A stretch of DNA of 64,000 bases from Anisus vortex (GCA_949126835.1 CASBPS010000167.1:1-64000); one strand, 5' to 3'; positions 1 to 11,192 are shown, counted from the first letter of the stretch. Made by a program: numbers and translations. Notes: a model not told the origin generated them from the sequence alone.

Positions 1-188
1 TGGTAAACGGGTAAACAAACACAAAAGATTAGGTAAGAGATAAAAGTAAACAAGCACAGAAGATGAAGTAACCAAACACAAAAGATTAAGTAAACAAAGT
101 GTTGTTTTTTTTAATCATTTTAACCAATTTTCACAAATAAAAGGCAGGAGTACCATCTGTACATTCTTCATGGGCCCACAATTTACAG

Positions 189-941
189 CATAGGTTCTCA
201 ACCTTTTTCGGCTCACCGCCCCCTTTTACATTTTTTTTCCGCTCACCGCCCCCCAACTTAATTTTAGCGGAAACATTTGTTAATTAAAGGGAGATAATTA
301 ACATTTTTCATTTGAGGTAATATTTCAATTGTTTTTCTTTTATAAAAAACTGAATGGCTTGCATTTATAACTTTGAAATGATATGATAGAACTGTAAAAA
401 TTATTTGAAAATTGTATAAATATTATATGACTAAAGAGTTTATATGAATATTTTCAAGCATTTTAATAACTACCCAGTTTGTATAATTACTATGTATCTA
501 TACCGCCCAGCTATTGTGGTTACCTCTTTACAAAAGATTCAAACGCATTAAAGGACATCTCGGTAAAACGAGTAAAATTAGTAATATTAGACGATGTTAA
601 GGCGACAGTCCGGTGAACCAACTATAAGACCAGACGGCCGCATAACATTTGCCAAGTACTAACCCCTACTTCATCGAAAAGTGATTGCGATTCTTATTTG
701 TTCAATAATATGTATGCCTACTGTTGGAGGATATCAGATATTTAGTAGCACTTGCGTTTACATCATATTTCATCCAAAAACTAATCGATTCAAATAGCTG
801 AGTTGTTGAAATTATAACAGGTACGTACGTACCGCCCACTTGCCCTTCATCGCCCCCCAATCGCCCCTGGGAATGTTATCGCCCCCCTAAAGCTTCTCAT
901 CGCCCCCTAGGGGGCGATATCGCCCCCGTTGAGAACCTATG
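189..941. mobile_element. Non-autonomous hAT element with perfect 8-bp target duplication
   Basis: A 14-bp perfect terminal inverted repeat, CATAGGTTCTCAAC, lies at 189-202 and in reverse complement at 928-941. The identical 8-mer ATTTACAG flanks both sides (181-188 and 942-949), which is the target-site duplication length typical of hAT elements. The subterminal DNA is rich in CGCCCCC words on both sides. The 753-bp interior has no transposase-like open frame, so this is a MITE-like derivative. The end sequence resembles hAT-Tip100 type ends, from memory of that family's GGTTCTCAACC motif. The perfect duplication suggests a fairly young insertion. Confidence 0.88.
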
Positions 942-1057
942 ATTTACAGTCTAATTTTCAGTTCATGTTTCCCTTGATCTACTATTTGAATAGGGCTCGC
1001 CACAAACAAGACAGAAAGTATCATCGATGTTTTCATTTGAATTAGAAAATAAAGTCC

Positions 1058-1735
1058 TTAAAGTTTTATATTTAGAAATGGCTGCAACCAATTTAGGCTT
1101 TGGTTCCCCTTTTTCTTTTTATTCTGTTCTGCCAGCTCAATAGCCAGTTTTTCTGGTGTATCGGTAAAAATACTTGTTTTGTCCTTTTTTCTCCCGCCTT
1201 TACTCTGACTGCGTGGTCCGGCTTTAGGTAGTGGATGTACCTCATAGGGAAGGCTATAGCTTGGGGCTATTGGCACAATAAATAGTTCCAGCAGATGTGG
1301 AAGCTACAGGACTTTCCATTCATATTGCTATTGAGTCTGAAAGAGCTCATGTCGACGGATGACATTCAAATGAAGCTAAGTTCATAGTGACATCTACTTG
1401 AAGATTACCATTATTTTAAACAGTAGCAATTTCTTCCATACATGCGTGTCCCAGGGATTGACTCCACAGCTCATGGTTATTAATTTTCCCCTCTCTGCAC
1501 TTGTTACAACTTGGTTTTTTGTAGACTCTTAGCATACTGATATGCACGCTTTCTTGTTTCTTTTGGCAAAAGACAAAAAAAACATTTTTGCTGCGTCTAG
1601 CAGATAATTAACCAGTTCTTGCTCCTCTGCAGCAGTAAATAATAGTTTGTGTTTTGAATAACCATATGAGAAAACTCCTTCCTTGGTTATTTTGCAGAAA
1701 CAAAGTAATGTCATTTTATCTATGCTATGAGTCAA
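1058..1735 (-). pseudogene. Decayed pogo/Tigger-like transposase fragments
   Basis: Two minus-strand open stretches look like the two ends of one Tc1/mariner-superfamily (pogo/Tigger-type) transposase. The piece at 1529-1735 contains FTAAEEQELVNYLL, resembling the N-terminal helix-turn-helix region of these proteins. The piece at 1058-1276 contains EVHPLPKAGPR, a run of basic residues and then TDTPEK, resembling the C-terminal tail that follows the DDE domain. The catalytic core between them is missing: only about 250 bp separates the pieces, with stops. No inverted repeats were identified. The assignment rests on recalled motif similarity. It is a dead remnant. Confidence 0.5.
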
Positions 1736-1739
1736 GTCG

Positions 1740-2160
1740 ACCGTTCTGAAAGTTTGCTTTTTTAAATGACTTCCTCAGCAAAAAGTTTAAGGACTTCCAC
1801 TGAGGCCCCAAATGTAGTTTTTCTTTAATTTGCACCATCTGAAATTATAAACAATAAAACAAAATGTACTTTCTCTGGTAATTTAAATACCTGGGCCAAG
1901 GTATACCGTAAAATCTATAGTTAAAGCTGTACTTTTTAAACCAATTTTTTGGACGCAAGAAGCGGTTACGACTTTATAATCGTGTAAATAAAAAGTTTTC
2001 TACTTTCTAGGTTTGAATATAAACTGGAATGACAATGTGGGCAATCGTAAACAACAGACAACATCACTTAATGTTTCAAAATAGACCAGGCATGGAAATA
2101 AGTAGCATAAAATGTATATTGATGTTGCAATATGGGCCTACACAATTTTATAAATATACA
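1740..2160. other. AT-rich DNA without recognised features
   Basis: No coding frame with family resemblance, tRNA-like sequence or inverted repeat was found. A 71-codon plus-strand open frame at 2029-2244 has no recognisable motif and overlaps repeat DNA, so it is not called. Confidence 0.5.
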
Positions 2161-2167
2161 AGCTACA

Positions 2168-2598
2168 TTGCCCGGCGTTGCCCGGTTGAAAAAAAGAGGA
2201 CTGTCTGGGGTGCAGATAACAAATTTATAAACTACAATTACTGAATACTTTTAGGAAAGTAAAAAAAATATTGTAATAGGGTAAAAAAAATAGTCAAATA
2301 TTTTTATTTAACAAAATCTATATTGCCTATAGATTTACAATGTCTTTTGTTTTTAAAAGTTTGAAAAATTAATTGTCGAAAAAAAAAAGTATAGTCTAGC
2401 TGGAGAATCAAACCCTGGTCGCCCGTATAGCAGTCCACTACGTTTACCACTGAGCAATCGAAGACACATGCCCGATGTGAAAAATTATTAGACGGTATAT
2501 TGGGCTAGGCCTAGATAGGTCAGTGACACACGTGTTTTCAAATTGACCAATGGGGATCCTCGCGGGGCTTAACACTGTCTTTTTATATATATAGATTT
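2168..2598 (-). repeat. Composite dispersed repeat with tRNA-like SINE segment
   Basis: The left end has the short direct repeat TTGCCCGG-CG-TTGCCCGG (2168-2185), a word I associate with dispersed repeats in several invertebrate genomes. On the minus strand, about 2465-2395, an A-box-like TTGCTCAGTGG is followed by a B-box-like GGGTTTGATTCTCC (2403-2416), the layout of a tRNA-derived SINE head. The would-be acceptor stem does not pair, so this is not a functional tRNA. A (TA)n-like tail is present at about 2582-2594. Whether these pieces form one element is uncertain. Confidence 0.4.
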
Positions 2599-3116
2599 AA
2601 CTACCGTAATTGTATTCAACAAAATATGGTTTGTATACAGCTTATTTCGAACACTGCAATACACTATAATTTCATAGACTCTAATATACATGGACCGCTT
2701 GCTTTAGTATTTCTGCTATATAATGACTCAACATTTTCTGAATTCCCGATTCTTAAATAAAGTAGTTGCTATACTAGTTCCGTTTTATTTAATCGCTATG
2801 ATTTTTTTAGGTAAAATTAAAATCAAAAGTTGTATACATCCAGGGTTCATACTCTTTTTGGAAAATCAAATTCCAGACATTTTCCAGACATTTTAAAAAA
2901 ATTATAATTATAGACTACAATGATAATTAATCATAAATACGAATTATTATTATTATTTTAAATAAAAGATTTAATGATGAATTCAATATAATGATGAAAA
3001 TAGATAATCTAATTCTATTACTTTCCAATCATTAGGATCATTAAGACTACTAAAATTTTGCTATAATAATACAACCTCACAGCAGTGAGTTATATCTAGG
3101 TAGAGAGGAGTAAATA

Positions 3117-3131
3117 GTGTGTGTGTGTGTG
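3117..3131. repeat. (GT)n microsatellite
   Basis: Seven and a half GT dinucleotides in a row, inside the 2841-4390 element. Confidence 0.9.
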
Positions 3132-3556
3132 GTGGGGAGAGATTATAGTAGGTTAATTCTGAGCTTATGCATACAATTTCTCCCTAAACTAAAAGCTTAA
3201 TCTAATTTCCAAAAAACAATAATTGTAAAAAAAAGGTGAACTACTTGAAGTCATGATTACCTTGCAACCAACAAACCGAAATCCGGTTTTGAAAATCAAG
3301 TAGGCTGGCTACAAGCAGAGCCTTTACAAGCTTATGTAGCGCCCCAGGGCAAAAGTTTCAGCGCCGCCCCCTTGCATACTGTAACTGCTTGTTTAGTGCT
3401 ATATTTGCCATATTTAGACTACATTTGTCGCCCCCCTGGAAGTGTCCCTCTTGGGCATAAGCCCCCCTCTGCCCGCCCCTATGTGAGGGCACTGCCTACA
3501 ACCAACCAACTAGAAAGGCTTAGGTCAGAGAGAGGGACCCAGCTGGGGTGAAGGGC

Positions 3557-4222
3557 AGACATGCCAACCCCTAAGTACTCAAAAGAGGAACAATCTTGAT
3601 GAAAAAGAGGATTTTTGAACAAAAAATTAGAACACTCTTTATCTAGACTAACAATCTTTAAAAAAAAAAAAAAAAAAGAGGAGTATACCTAATCCTATAG
3701 ATATCTATTTACCTACGTTTTAAGACAATTCACAAGCAATGGATCTAGATCTAGTAGGCCTACGTAGAACATTAAATTTACAGGTTTTTTTTGCTGAATA
3801 AACTTCTCTGAATATTCCTTCCTTTAAAACTGAATTAGTTTTTTTACAGTTTGAACAAGTCAGGTTTAAACTTTATGAGGCAGGACAATTAGACATTTTC
3901 ACAATCTTACCAATACAGTAAATAGGCCTAAAGGAAAAAAAAGATTTATCGCTAAACACGCTTAATTCCGCAAAAAACGTTAGAAAATACCAGAATATCT
4001 CTTTTAATAAACCCAGAAAACCCAAGTAATGATAATTATAGCATTGTGACCTTATATGTGCCTTTCTTTTATCAACCTAGACACGGACTATATTTCAACA
4101 TAGGAAAAACCCAAACTTTCCAATTTGACATAACTAAACTAGTAAAAAGCGGAACAAAATGTGTTTTTTTTTATTTTAAAAAGCGGAACAAATTCGCCAA
4201 AAGCGGAACGGTAGGCATGTCT
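3557..4222. mobile_element. Short hAT element nested in the 2841-4390 element
   Basis: The left end AGACATGCCAACC (3557-3569) matches the reverse complement of the right end (4210-4222, AGACATGCCTACC) at 12 of 13 positions. The flanking 8-mers TGAAGGGC (3549-3556) and TAAAGGGC (4223-4230) agree at 7 of 8, differing by one G/A, as expected for an aged 8-bp duplication. The subterminal right side repeats AAGCGGAAC three times (about 4147-4209) and the left side carries AAAGAGGA repeats. No transposase frame remains in the 666 bp. It also contains a poly-A run (about 3659-3677). Confidence 0.72.
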
Positions 4223-4396
4223 TAAAGGGCAATGAAGATGATTGTAGCAATTTTAGGATTCCAGACATATTTAAGACTTTTTGGGGGTTTTGGTGAAAAA
4301 GTACAGATTTTCCAGACATTTTTAAGTCTGAAATGCTTGTGTTTAAATTCCAGACATATTTCAGACTTTCCAGACACCGTACGAACCCTGTACATC

Positions 4397-4933
4397 GGAA
4401 ACATTTATAGATCAGTGTTGTATGCGCACGGAAAAAGAATATATAAGCTTTAAAAATAGAGCAAGCGGTCCATCTTATTATAGTCCATGATAATAGGAAT
4501 AATAGTTATTAGTAGTACAAGTATTCATTTAAAGTTGAACAAATGTGATTTAATCAAACGGAACTTATATCGCAATTACTTTATTTAGAATCGGGAATTA
4601 CAAAACAAGAAGATAAGAGCATAACAAACTAAAGCAAGCAGTCCATTTATATTATAGTCTATGATAATTTAAAAAATTTTGAAATAATGAGGACTAAATA
4701 AATTATACGGGCAAAATACAGATTTTGGTTCAGCTTATATACAGATCACATAAATTTGACTTGCTTTTTGCCTTCCAAGTTAAACTGTGGCTTTTACTTA
4801 TATTACAAAAGAGGCTTATTAAATATATACAAAGTGGTTTTTCCCAAGGTTTTGGTAGTGGCTACTGGTGCATAATTGTTTATTCTGGTCCTATATGCTT
4901 TATTACTATTAGTCGTAAGATTTTGAACAAGGT
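4397..4933. other. Unassigned AT-rich interval
   Basis: No conserved coding sequence seen. A 75-codon plus-strand open frame at 4725-4952 has no family signature and runs into the SINE-like segment that follows. Confidence 0.4.
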
Positions 4934-4998
4934 TTCCTGGTCCAGTGGCTAGTACTGCTTGCTGTCAACTAGTGTGACGCAGGTTCTACCCCAGCCAT
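4934..4998 (+). repeat. tRNA-derived SINE-like segment
   Basis: TGGTCCAGTGGCTAG (about 4938-4952) fits an A box and GCAGGTTCTACCCC (about 4979-4992) fits a B box, about 30 bp apart as in tRNA genes. A T-rich stretch follows. The stems of a real tRNA do not form, so it is a SINE head rather than a tRNA gene. Its A-box region resembles the minus-strand SINE copies at 7222-7637. Confidence 0.5.
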
Positions 4999-5399
4999 CA
5001 ACTCTATTTTTTTTATTCAATGGTAGTAAAATAAGGTATTTTTACTAAAATACGTGCATTTTATGTTTACTGTAAGTAACTATTTGTCATGATTTATAAT
5101 TAATTCAAACAAAAAGGTTATTTAGCCTATGTCTCTTTATCACAATTAGAAATAGATGTTAGGCTTAGGCTTTTATTGAGTGGTTATCCTTGCAGTTTTG
5201 GCCATTAGGATAACGCCAAGCAATATCCGCATGGCTCCTTTGCGCATTATAGCATTCTCACTACCCAAACCGAGCGGATAACACTTCCCAAATATATATA
5301 TATTCAAGATTTTATGTTAATATAGGCAATTTGATTATACAAAATCATTTTTTTAAAAAGTCATTGATTGCATTCCTAGATGACGAAAAAATAGCTTAC

Positions 5400-6844
5400 G
5401 GCAGGTTTCACAAAATGGCCACCAAAAGCTAGATTTTTTTTTAATTTGAAAAAATAAAATTGTATGTACAAAATGTAGTTGTTTTTTCTACATTTTTGTG
5501 TTTATATATATAATAAAAGTTTTATTGTGAGTTTTCCTTATACTTATATTTTAGTGTTGTTTATTATATTTTTTATGCAGTAGAATGTAGCAAATCATGC
5601 AGATACCGTTTCACCCTTTTTTGTTCCTGTCTGAAAAGAATTAAGTAAATGTATATTAATAAGTAAAATTAATAAGATTTCTGAATGTTTTTCATTTACA
5701 CATATGTTATAACATCCTATACTTGCAATGAAAGTCGTTACAGATGTTTGTTTTTTAAACCTCGTAGTTTTTTTTTGGTCATTTTTTCTTGATTCCCAAC
5801 GCTAGGCCTAAAACTTGATCTAAAAATATATAAAAGTCATTGTAGATTTCTAAAACTCTTCAAATTTAACCCAAATATATAGGCTATTTATTCATAAAAA
5901 TTCCTTTTTTTTTAAATACTATTTTATTTTACTTGCTAATAAATCATCGGGTGTACATTGCCAAAATTTTCTCGGTCATTTGAATTTTATGTTATACTAA
6001 AAATTTTTTAGGATTTTTCAATATTTTTCAAATGCGCTCGAGTGAATTTTAAAATATAAATCCAATTCGATAGACGTTTTTGTTCTATTTGAAGCTTTTT
6101 TTTTTTACTTAAAAAATGTGTTGTTTGATTTAATATCATTAGCCTATATAAATTTTACCTCTGTGTTACTGTTATGTTTCAACTAGGGTTGCGTGGCACA
6201 GCCGAGGACAGTGTGCTCTGCCGTTATCGATAATTTACAGTAAAACGCTATTTATGCATTTTGAAGTTATTGTTTACGATTAACATTAACACAGCAATAT
6301 TATTAAATGTTTAAAACTAAATTTACGCGAACAGTAATTGTTTAAACGTAAAAATAATATCTCTCCAAGCTTTTCGCCAACACCAACACAACATTTTAAG
6401 TACAAAATGGCCACCATTTTGTTTATTTTTCTCGTACCACATATCGTGACATATCCTAGGTCCTAGGCCTAATGACCTAAGGATGCAAAATTATTAGTTT
6501 ATTTGTGAAATTATTAACAAAACAAAACACAAATGCTGATATTTAAAGTTTTATAAAATTATTTTTCATAAAAGTATTTAAAACAAAAAAATATTTTGCA
6601 GCTGTTTAGTCTCTTGTATTTTTTTTCGTCTGCAAAACCTTGACCGACAGAAGTTCCCAATCTTAAAATTATTACAACTTATAAAACATAGGAAAGTCAG
6701 GTGACTTTCTAACCTTCATATTTGGGTTCCTCAGTTTCTAGGCTTAAAAATGATAGGCTATACAATAATAATACAGTATTAAAGCTTAAAATTATTATTA
6801 TTTAAAAAAAGGGAACTTTTGAAGTTCTTATCGTGAAACCTGCC
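5400..6844. mobile_element. Possible DNA element bounded by 12-bp inverted repeats
   Basis: GGCAGGTTTCAC at 5400-5411 is repeated in reverse complement at 6833-6844. The words ACAAAATGGCCACC (about 5410) and ACAAAATGGCCACCA (about 6404) also recur. The interior is extremely AT-rich and carries no protein frame. No convincing target duplication was found, so the exact boundaries are uncertain. Confidence 0.3.
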
Positions 6845-6849
6845 CTTTT

Positions 6850-6956
6850 GTAAACACAATACAATTGATTTTTTTCATTTTAAATAGTCTGCCGCTCTTC
6901 CTAAGACACTATCAATAGCTCCACGCAAAAAAATGTTCAGTTGGAATTTTTTAGAA
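6850..6956 (-). repeat. Dispersed repeat, copy 1 (inverted relative to 15635-15764)
   Basis: The reverse complement of this stretch aligns along nearly its whole length with 15635-15764. Shared words include GGAGCTATTGATA, AGAGCGGCAGACTATTTAAA and TTGTATTGTGTTTA, in the same order. The family is unidentified. It lies just outside the right inverted repeat of the 5400-6844 candidate and may be part of the same element. Confidence 0.6.
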
Positions 6957-7221
6957 CTCACTTTTTGTGAGCCAGGAGTACCGAAGTTTTACCGAAACCT
7001 GCCTTATTTTCAGTCACTATTATTATTCAAAATTATTGTTGTAGTAGTATTAAGACTATTTAGGGGCCTACTATTTATTAGGCCTATTTAGGCCTACTTA
7101 TTAACTAAAGAAACTATGAAAAAAAAAAGTTAGGCTACATAGTATTAGGAGGCCTAGGCGACACTAGGCTCACTAGGTCTACACTTCTACTTCTACACCA
7201 AACAATTTAATTACATTATCT

Positions 7222-7404
7222 TTTATAAGTTTGCAGACGTTCCTTCTAGATTCTAGAGAGTAGAGAAGATTATATAAATTACGTCCACTAGACCCAAAAC
7301 TCCTGCAGGGCGACAGGGATCGGTCGGTGGGAGGGATAGAACCCACGACGTGTCAGTTGGTTTTTGGTTGACAGGCCGGTAACTAACCGCTGGACCAGCC
7401 GGCT
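7222..7404 (-). repeat. tRNA-derived SINE, copy 1
   Basis: Read on the minus strand from 7404, the unit begins GCCGGCTGGTCCAGCGG (A-box-like TGGTCCAGCGGTTAG), followed by a B-box-like GTGGGTTCTATCCC (about 7332-7345) and a unique tail. It closely matches 7472-7637. An apparent 117-codon minus-strand frame at 7288-7641 is only the SINE pair read through and is not a gene. Confidence 0.65.
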
Positions 7405-7471
7405 TTCAATTATAATTATAATTAGGCCTATATTAGGCCTAAATGCAAGTAACATAAAAGTTACATAATGT

Positions 7472-7637
7472 CTTATAAGTTTACAGACGTTCCTTCTAGA
7501 TAGAAGATTATTACGTCCACTAGGCCCAAAACTCCTGCAGGGCGACAGGGATCCGTCGGTGGCAGGGATAGAACCCGCGACCTGTCTGTTGGTTTTTGGT
7601 TGACAGTCCGGTGAACTAACCGCTGGACCAGCCGGCT
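7472..7637 (-). repeat. tRNA-derived SINE, copy 2
   Basis: Second copy of the 7222-7404 unit in the same orientation, sharing CAGACGTTCCTTCTAGA, CTCCTGCAGGGCGACAGGG and GGCTGGTCCAGCGG. On the minus strand its B-box-like core reads GCGGGTTCTATCCC. It is slightly shorter than copy 1. The two copies are separated by only 67 bp. Confidence 0.65.
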
Positions 7638-7700
7638 TCACATAATATAATATAAGTTAATATAACAATATTTTCGGCAATATTCAAATGCTTTATCAAC

Positions 7701-8205
7701 GGGGTAAGTTGATACAGTCACCAGTGTATCAATTTGCTCCAAGTGGTCTGTATCAACGTGCCCCTAGTCCTAGTCTTTAGATTTAGATCTAGATCTAGAT
7801 GTAGACCGCGTTGCATAAAATTTTTGAGTTAAATTTTAAAAGAATCAAAGAACAAACAAATCTCGTCAAATGATAACTCAAATGACACATATATATGCAA
7901 AATCATTTAGCAATGTTTTCTTACCCTAATGGAAGGGTTGATGAGCTAAATGTACTTAACTTTTTTGTCAAATCTCTAACGAAACAGGTTGTCAGTTTTT
8001 TTTCAAAAGTTGCTCGATTTACAAAAACGCTTCGCAGTCGCAGCTTTATTGATCAACCTTGAAATGAGCGGAAATCTTTTTACATCGGAAGTTAGGGAAG
8101 TAAAAAGCTATTTCACGTACCAAATTTTATTCGCACAATTCGTGTAATAGCTGTTTTATTACCTTTGTATCAATTTGCCCCTGTATCAACTTGCCCCCCC
8201 CCCCC
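7701..8205. mobile_element. MITE-like inverted-repeat element with subterminal repeats
   Basis: GGGGTAAGTTGATACAG at 7701-7717 matches the reverse complement of 8181-8197 at 16 of 17 bases. Further copies of the TATCAA-TT-GC-CC motif occur at about 7726, 7750 and 8166, giving a subterminal repeat pattern. A run of 12 C (8194-8205) extends the right end. No open frame of interest lies inside. A target duplication was not resolved. Confidence 0.45.
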
Positions 8206-8279
8206 TTTTCCACTAATAGGTGTCATAGGCCTACATCTCTGCCCCTGGTTTTGGTTTTAAGATCTACTGTCAGATCTAC

Positions 8280-9085
8280 ATTGACAGTAAATTAACAATG
8301 GGTCCACACATCAGTACTGTGGTTAGGGCATGCTCCTTCCATCTTCGTGCCCTGGGTCAGCTGCGACCTCTGATTAATAAAAAAACAGCCAATGCTTTTG
8401 CTGTTGCAACAATACAGTCAAGACTAGACTATTGTAACAGTTGCCTGTGGGGTTTACCCCAGAAACAACTGGATAGACTTCAGAAAGTTCAAAATACTGC
8501 AGCACGCATTGTGTCACGAGTAAAGAAGCATGACCATATCACTCCAATTCTCAAAGAGCTCCACTGGCTCCCTGTGACGAAGCACATCGATCATAAGATT
8601 ATGTCCCTTACCTATGGATGCGTGGAAGGCACAGCACCTGCATATCTCAAAGAGCTTATACCGAAGCATGTCCCGTTAAGGATGCTGCGATCTTCAACAC
8701 AATCTCTCCTGGAAATTCCAGGTTTGGAAGGTCACAGAAAAAAGACTCTTGGTGTACGCTCGTTTGAATCTGTGGCGCCTACACTGTGGAATGGCTTACC
8801 TGAGACACTGAAAAACTCTGTGTCAAAAAAAGCATTCAAGAAGAATTTGAAGACTTTTCTTTTCAACTAAGTTGATGAAGTACACATCCATCAGCAAAAT
8901 ACTTGTTTAAAACTATTTTAAAATGTTATTGTCGTTTCGTGCCTCCATCGGCCGAAACCTTGTTTAAAACTATTTTAGAGTGTTATTGTCGTTTCGTTTT
9001 TGTGAGCGCGCTGAGCATGCTTGCATTAGCATGGAGTGAGGCGCGATATAAATGACCAAATTAATTAATAAATTATTAATTATTT
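8280..9085 (+). mobile_element. 5'-truncated CR1/L2-like non-LTR retrotransposon end
   Basis: This contains the C-terminal coding part of a reverse transcriptase polyprotein (8298-8870), a short 3' untranslated region ending in GCGCGATATAAATGACC, and an AT-rich (AATTAATAA)-like tail (9058-9085). That 3' layout is typical of CR1/L2-type retrotransposons. The 5' break at about 8280 is consistent with the usual 5' truncation on insertion. Confidence 0.75.
8298..8870 (+). pseudogene. Non-LTR retrotransposon reverse transcriptase, C-terminal fragment
   Basis: A 190-residue open frame with hallmarks of the C-terminal region of CR1/L2/jockey-group proteins: SRLDYCNS near residue 45, LQKVQNTAARIV near 63, HITPILKELHWLPV near 81, then APTLWNGLP near 160 and FKKNLKTFLF at the end. 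The full protein also has an endonuclease and the catalytic FADD-type RT core, both absent here. The frame is intact over this length, so the copy may be young, but it cannot encode a working enzyme. The starting ATG is incidental. Confidence 0.8.
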
Positions 9086-9280
9086 AAATGTAAATTCACA
9101 TCATTCCATATATTATTTAAAAAATGTAAATATTGACATAGGCTACTATAGATTCGATGAATGTGTATACAAAAATCTGACATGCAAAGGGTGGTAATCT
9201 TGAAACGATTCTCATTTAGCAAATAAAAGAGCAATGTAGCAACAAATGATTATCAAATATCTCCTGAAAGAATGATGATG

Positions 9281-9345
9281 GGGCACGGCGCAGCACGTTC
9301 GGCTGGCTAGGTCCCGGATTCGAATCCTTGGTGCAGGCTAGGATT
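9281..9345 (+). repeat. tRNA-like segment, probable SINE head
   Basis: GGATTCGAATCC (9316-9327) is a strong B-box match, with GGCTGGCTAGG just upstream in place of an A box. The spacing is too short for a normal tRNA and the stems do not pair. It abuts the reverse transcriptase scrap at 9380-9532. Confidence 0.35.
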
Positions 9346-9379
9346 CTTTTCCCGAGTCTGGAGCTCGAGGGTGTCCCTG

Positions 9380-9532
9380 ATTCGGGTCTATCCAGCTCTG
9401 ATTCATGTCCTCGGGTACTGCTCCTTCTTCCCAGCAGTGGCAGAGGAGACCGAGCAGGTGCTCCAATAATACGCTGCTGCCAACCTTAATGACCTCTGGT
9501 GGGATACCGTCTTGACCTGGAGCCTTTGCTGC
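9380..9532 (-). pseudogene. Reverse transcriptase scrap (non-LTR)
   Basis: On the minus strand, 9532 down to about 9390 translates without a stop to a segment starting KAPGQDGIPPEVIK and continuing into LLCHCWEEGAVPEDM. This is the conserved start of the reverse transcriptase domain of non-LTR elements (KAPG-DGIP-E). It is about 50 residues long and flanked by unrelated sequence. It comes from a different, opposite-strand element than 8280-9085. Confidence 0.65.
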
Positions 9533-9572
9533 CTCATGGCAGAACTGGACGACGTAACCTACCCTGGCTGAG

Positions 9573-11192
9573 CTAAAATTTAAGAAGGTATCGAGCGATT
9601 ACCACGCAGCTGTAGGCCTATATTGGCCATATTATAAATGACCATGCCTAGATTGCTTATGTGGGCGTCGAAAGACATCTGAGTCGACAAGGATGACACA
9701 TATTTTTTTTTTACCTTTTCTACAAATTAAAATAAGAAGAAGCAATATAAACCCTGCTGTGCATAATAATAATATATATAGGCTAAATAAATAAGATAAT
9801 ATGTGTCTTTTTAATAATAATAATATAAACTTTCTAACTGTTTTCGAATTAGAAAAGCAACAGCTATTTATTAATTGTTTAAGTTAGTAGAAAAATTATC
9901 CGTAGCCTAGGCCTATATATGCCCTATCTAATATTTTAATTTATAGGCCAACTGTTGTAGGCCTTTTTTTTTAAAGATAAGCAGTAGGCCTACACTGCTA
10001 CAACCTAGCCTACATATAATTATAATAAGTAGGCTATGAGCTATGCGTAGGCCTAAATATAGATATTTTAATAATTAATGCATTGCTTCTGAGCTTGGCC
10101 GATTGTCGCCATCCAAATTAATTTACGAAACGACGTAAAAACTGGTCTAGCTATAATGTGACGTTAGTTTAAATTATATAAGGAGACAATGCAACCTATT
10201 ACACGTAGGCCTAATGAAAAAGAAGGCCCGAATCGAAAACAATGAGTCGAAAAAAAAAGATAAAATGTTTTCATAGGAAAAAACGGAGTGAATGCACTTG
10301 TTTATTTTCACAGAGCTCTTTACAACAGAGAAAACACAATGTTATTATCAAATAACGTTGTAAATAATGGTTTCAAACAAGATAATAGCAAATAGCAGAC
10401 GACAATTACAAGCACATCGTATCGTTAAATTAATAGGGTACATAAAAATGGGAATATTCGACCTAGATCAATTTTTATGAGAGCTGTATATAATAATACT
10501 GCCTTGCCAAAAAGTTAATGCGAGGTAGGTCTATGCAATTAAAATTATGCAAGTAGCCTAAGTGACTAAGTCCTAAGCCTAAGTCCTAAGTCTACCAGTC
10601 TTTGACTGAGTCTAAGAGTAAGAGAGAGTTGAGGTGCTCCGTTTCTCCTTGATCCTTAACTTGAAACTAAGTCAACTTGAAGTTGAAGAATGTTGGTGTT
10701 GGCAACGCCAGCAATGGCCGTTGGCGTTAGGTTAGTCTAGCTTACTTGAATTTTTGTTTAAGGTGCTCTAATTGACAAGTCTTAATGAAGTCTATGCACA
10801 ATTCCTTAGACTTAGAGACTTAGAGACAGAAAATATATCACGTGATGTTGAATCATGTTGTCTAAACTAAAAAAAAATGGCTGAGTTTCTTATCGGCATC
10901 TATGATTATTAAAAATGTTAATTTTTTACATATCTTAGAATATTGTGATATTATAAATGATGCTCACGGAAGCAACAATGATTATAGACATTCAATTATT
11001 AAAGAACAACACCTATTTGTTGATCTTTCAAAAGAAATCGATGAAAAGATATTTTGTATTTTTATATTCTTTACATTATAATTTAGCAGTAGAATTTGCG
11101 CACCCAACAAGCAGCGCATTAAAACATTGTTAATGTTTCTAAGTGTATCTAGTCAACACCACGTGACCAGGATATCATTCTGCATAGACCTC
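9573..11192. other. AT-rich interval without genes
   Basis: No protein frame with family resemblance was seen. The stretch is rich in the palindromic word TAGGCCTA and its fragments. It contains a short degenerate (CCTAAGT)-like tract around 10556-10620 and a locally less AT-rich patch around 10620-10740 of unknown origin. The hAT nest starts immediately to the right. Confidence 0.5.

Larger units (their letters stand above)
2841..4390. mobile_element. hAT-like element with 6-bp target duplication, itself invaded
   Basis: The left end CAGGGTTCATAC (2841-2852) and the reverse complement of the right end (4379-4390, CAGGGTTCGTAC) match at 11 of 12 bases. The 6-mer TACATC flushes both ends (2835-2840 and 4391-4396), consistent with a hAT-type insertion with a 6-bp duplication. 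Subterminal copies of TTCCAGACA occur inside both ends (about 2870-2895 and 4259-4375), as expected for transposase-binding repeats. The interior has no intact transposase frame. Another hAT element sits inside at 3557-4222. Confidence 0.72.

Noticed and set aside
2395..2465. Possible tRNA gene on the minus strand
   Set aside because: A- and B-box-like words are present but the acceptor and anticodon stems do not pair, so it is a SINE remnant.
3330..3500. GC-rich patch with repeated CGCCCCC words, considered as another inverted-repeat element
   Set aside because: No matching pair of ends or target duplication could be found.
4222..4453. Overlapping open frames on both strands
   Set aside because: Both arise from the palindromic TTCCAGACA subterminal repeats of a hAT element.
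7288..7641. 117-codon minus-strand open frame
   Set aside because: It lies entirely in the two SINE copies, and its internal repeat is just the duplicated SINE.
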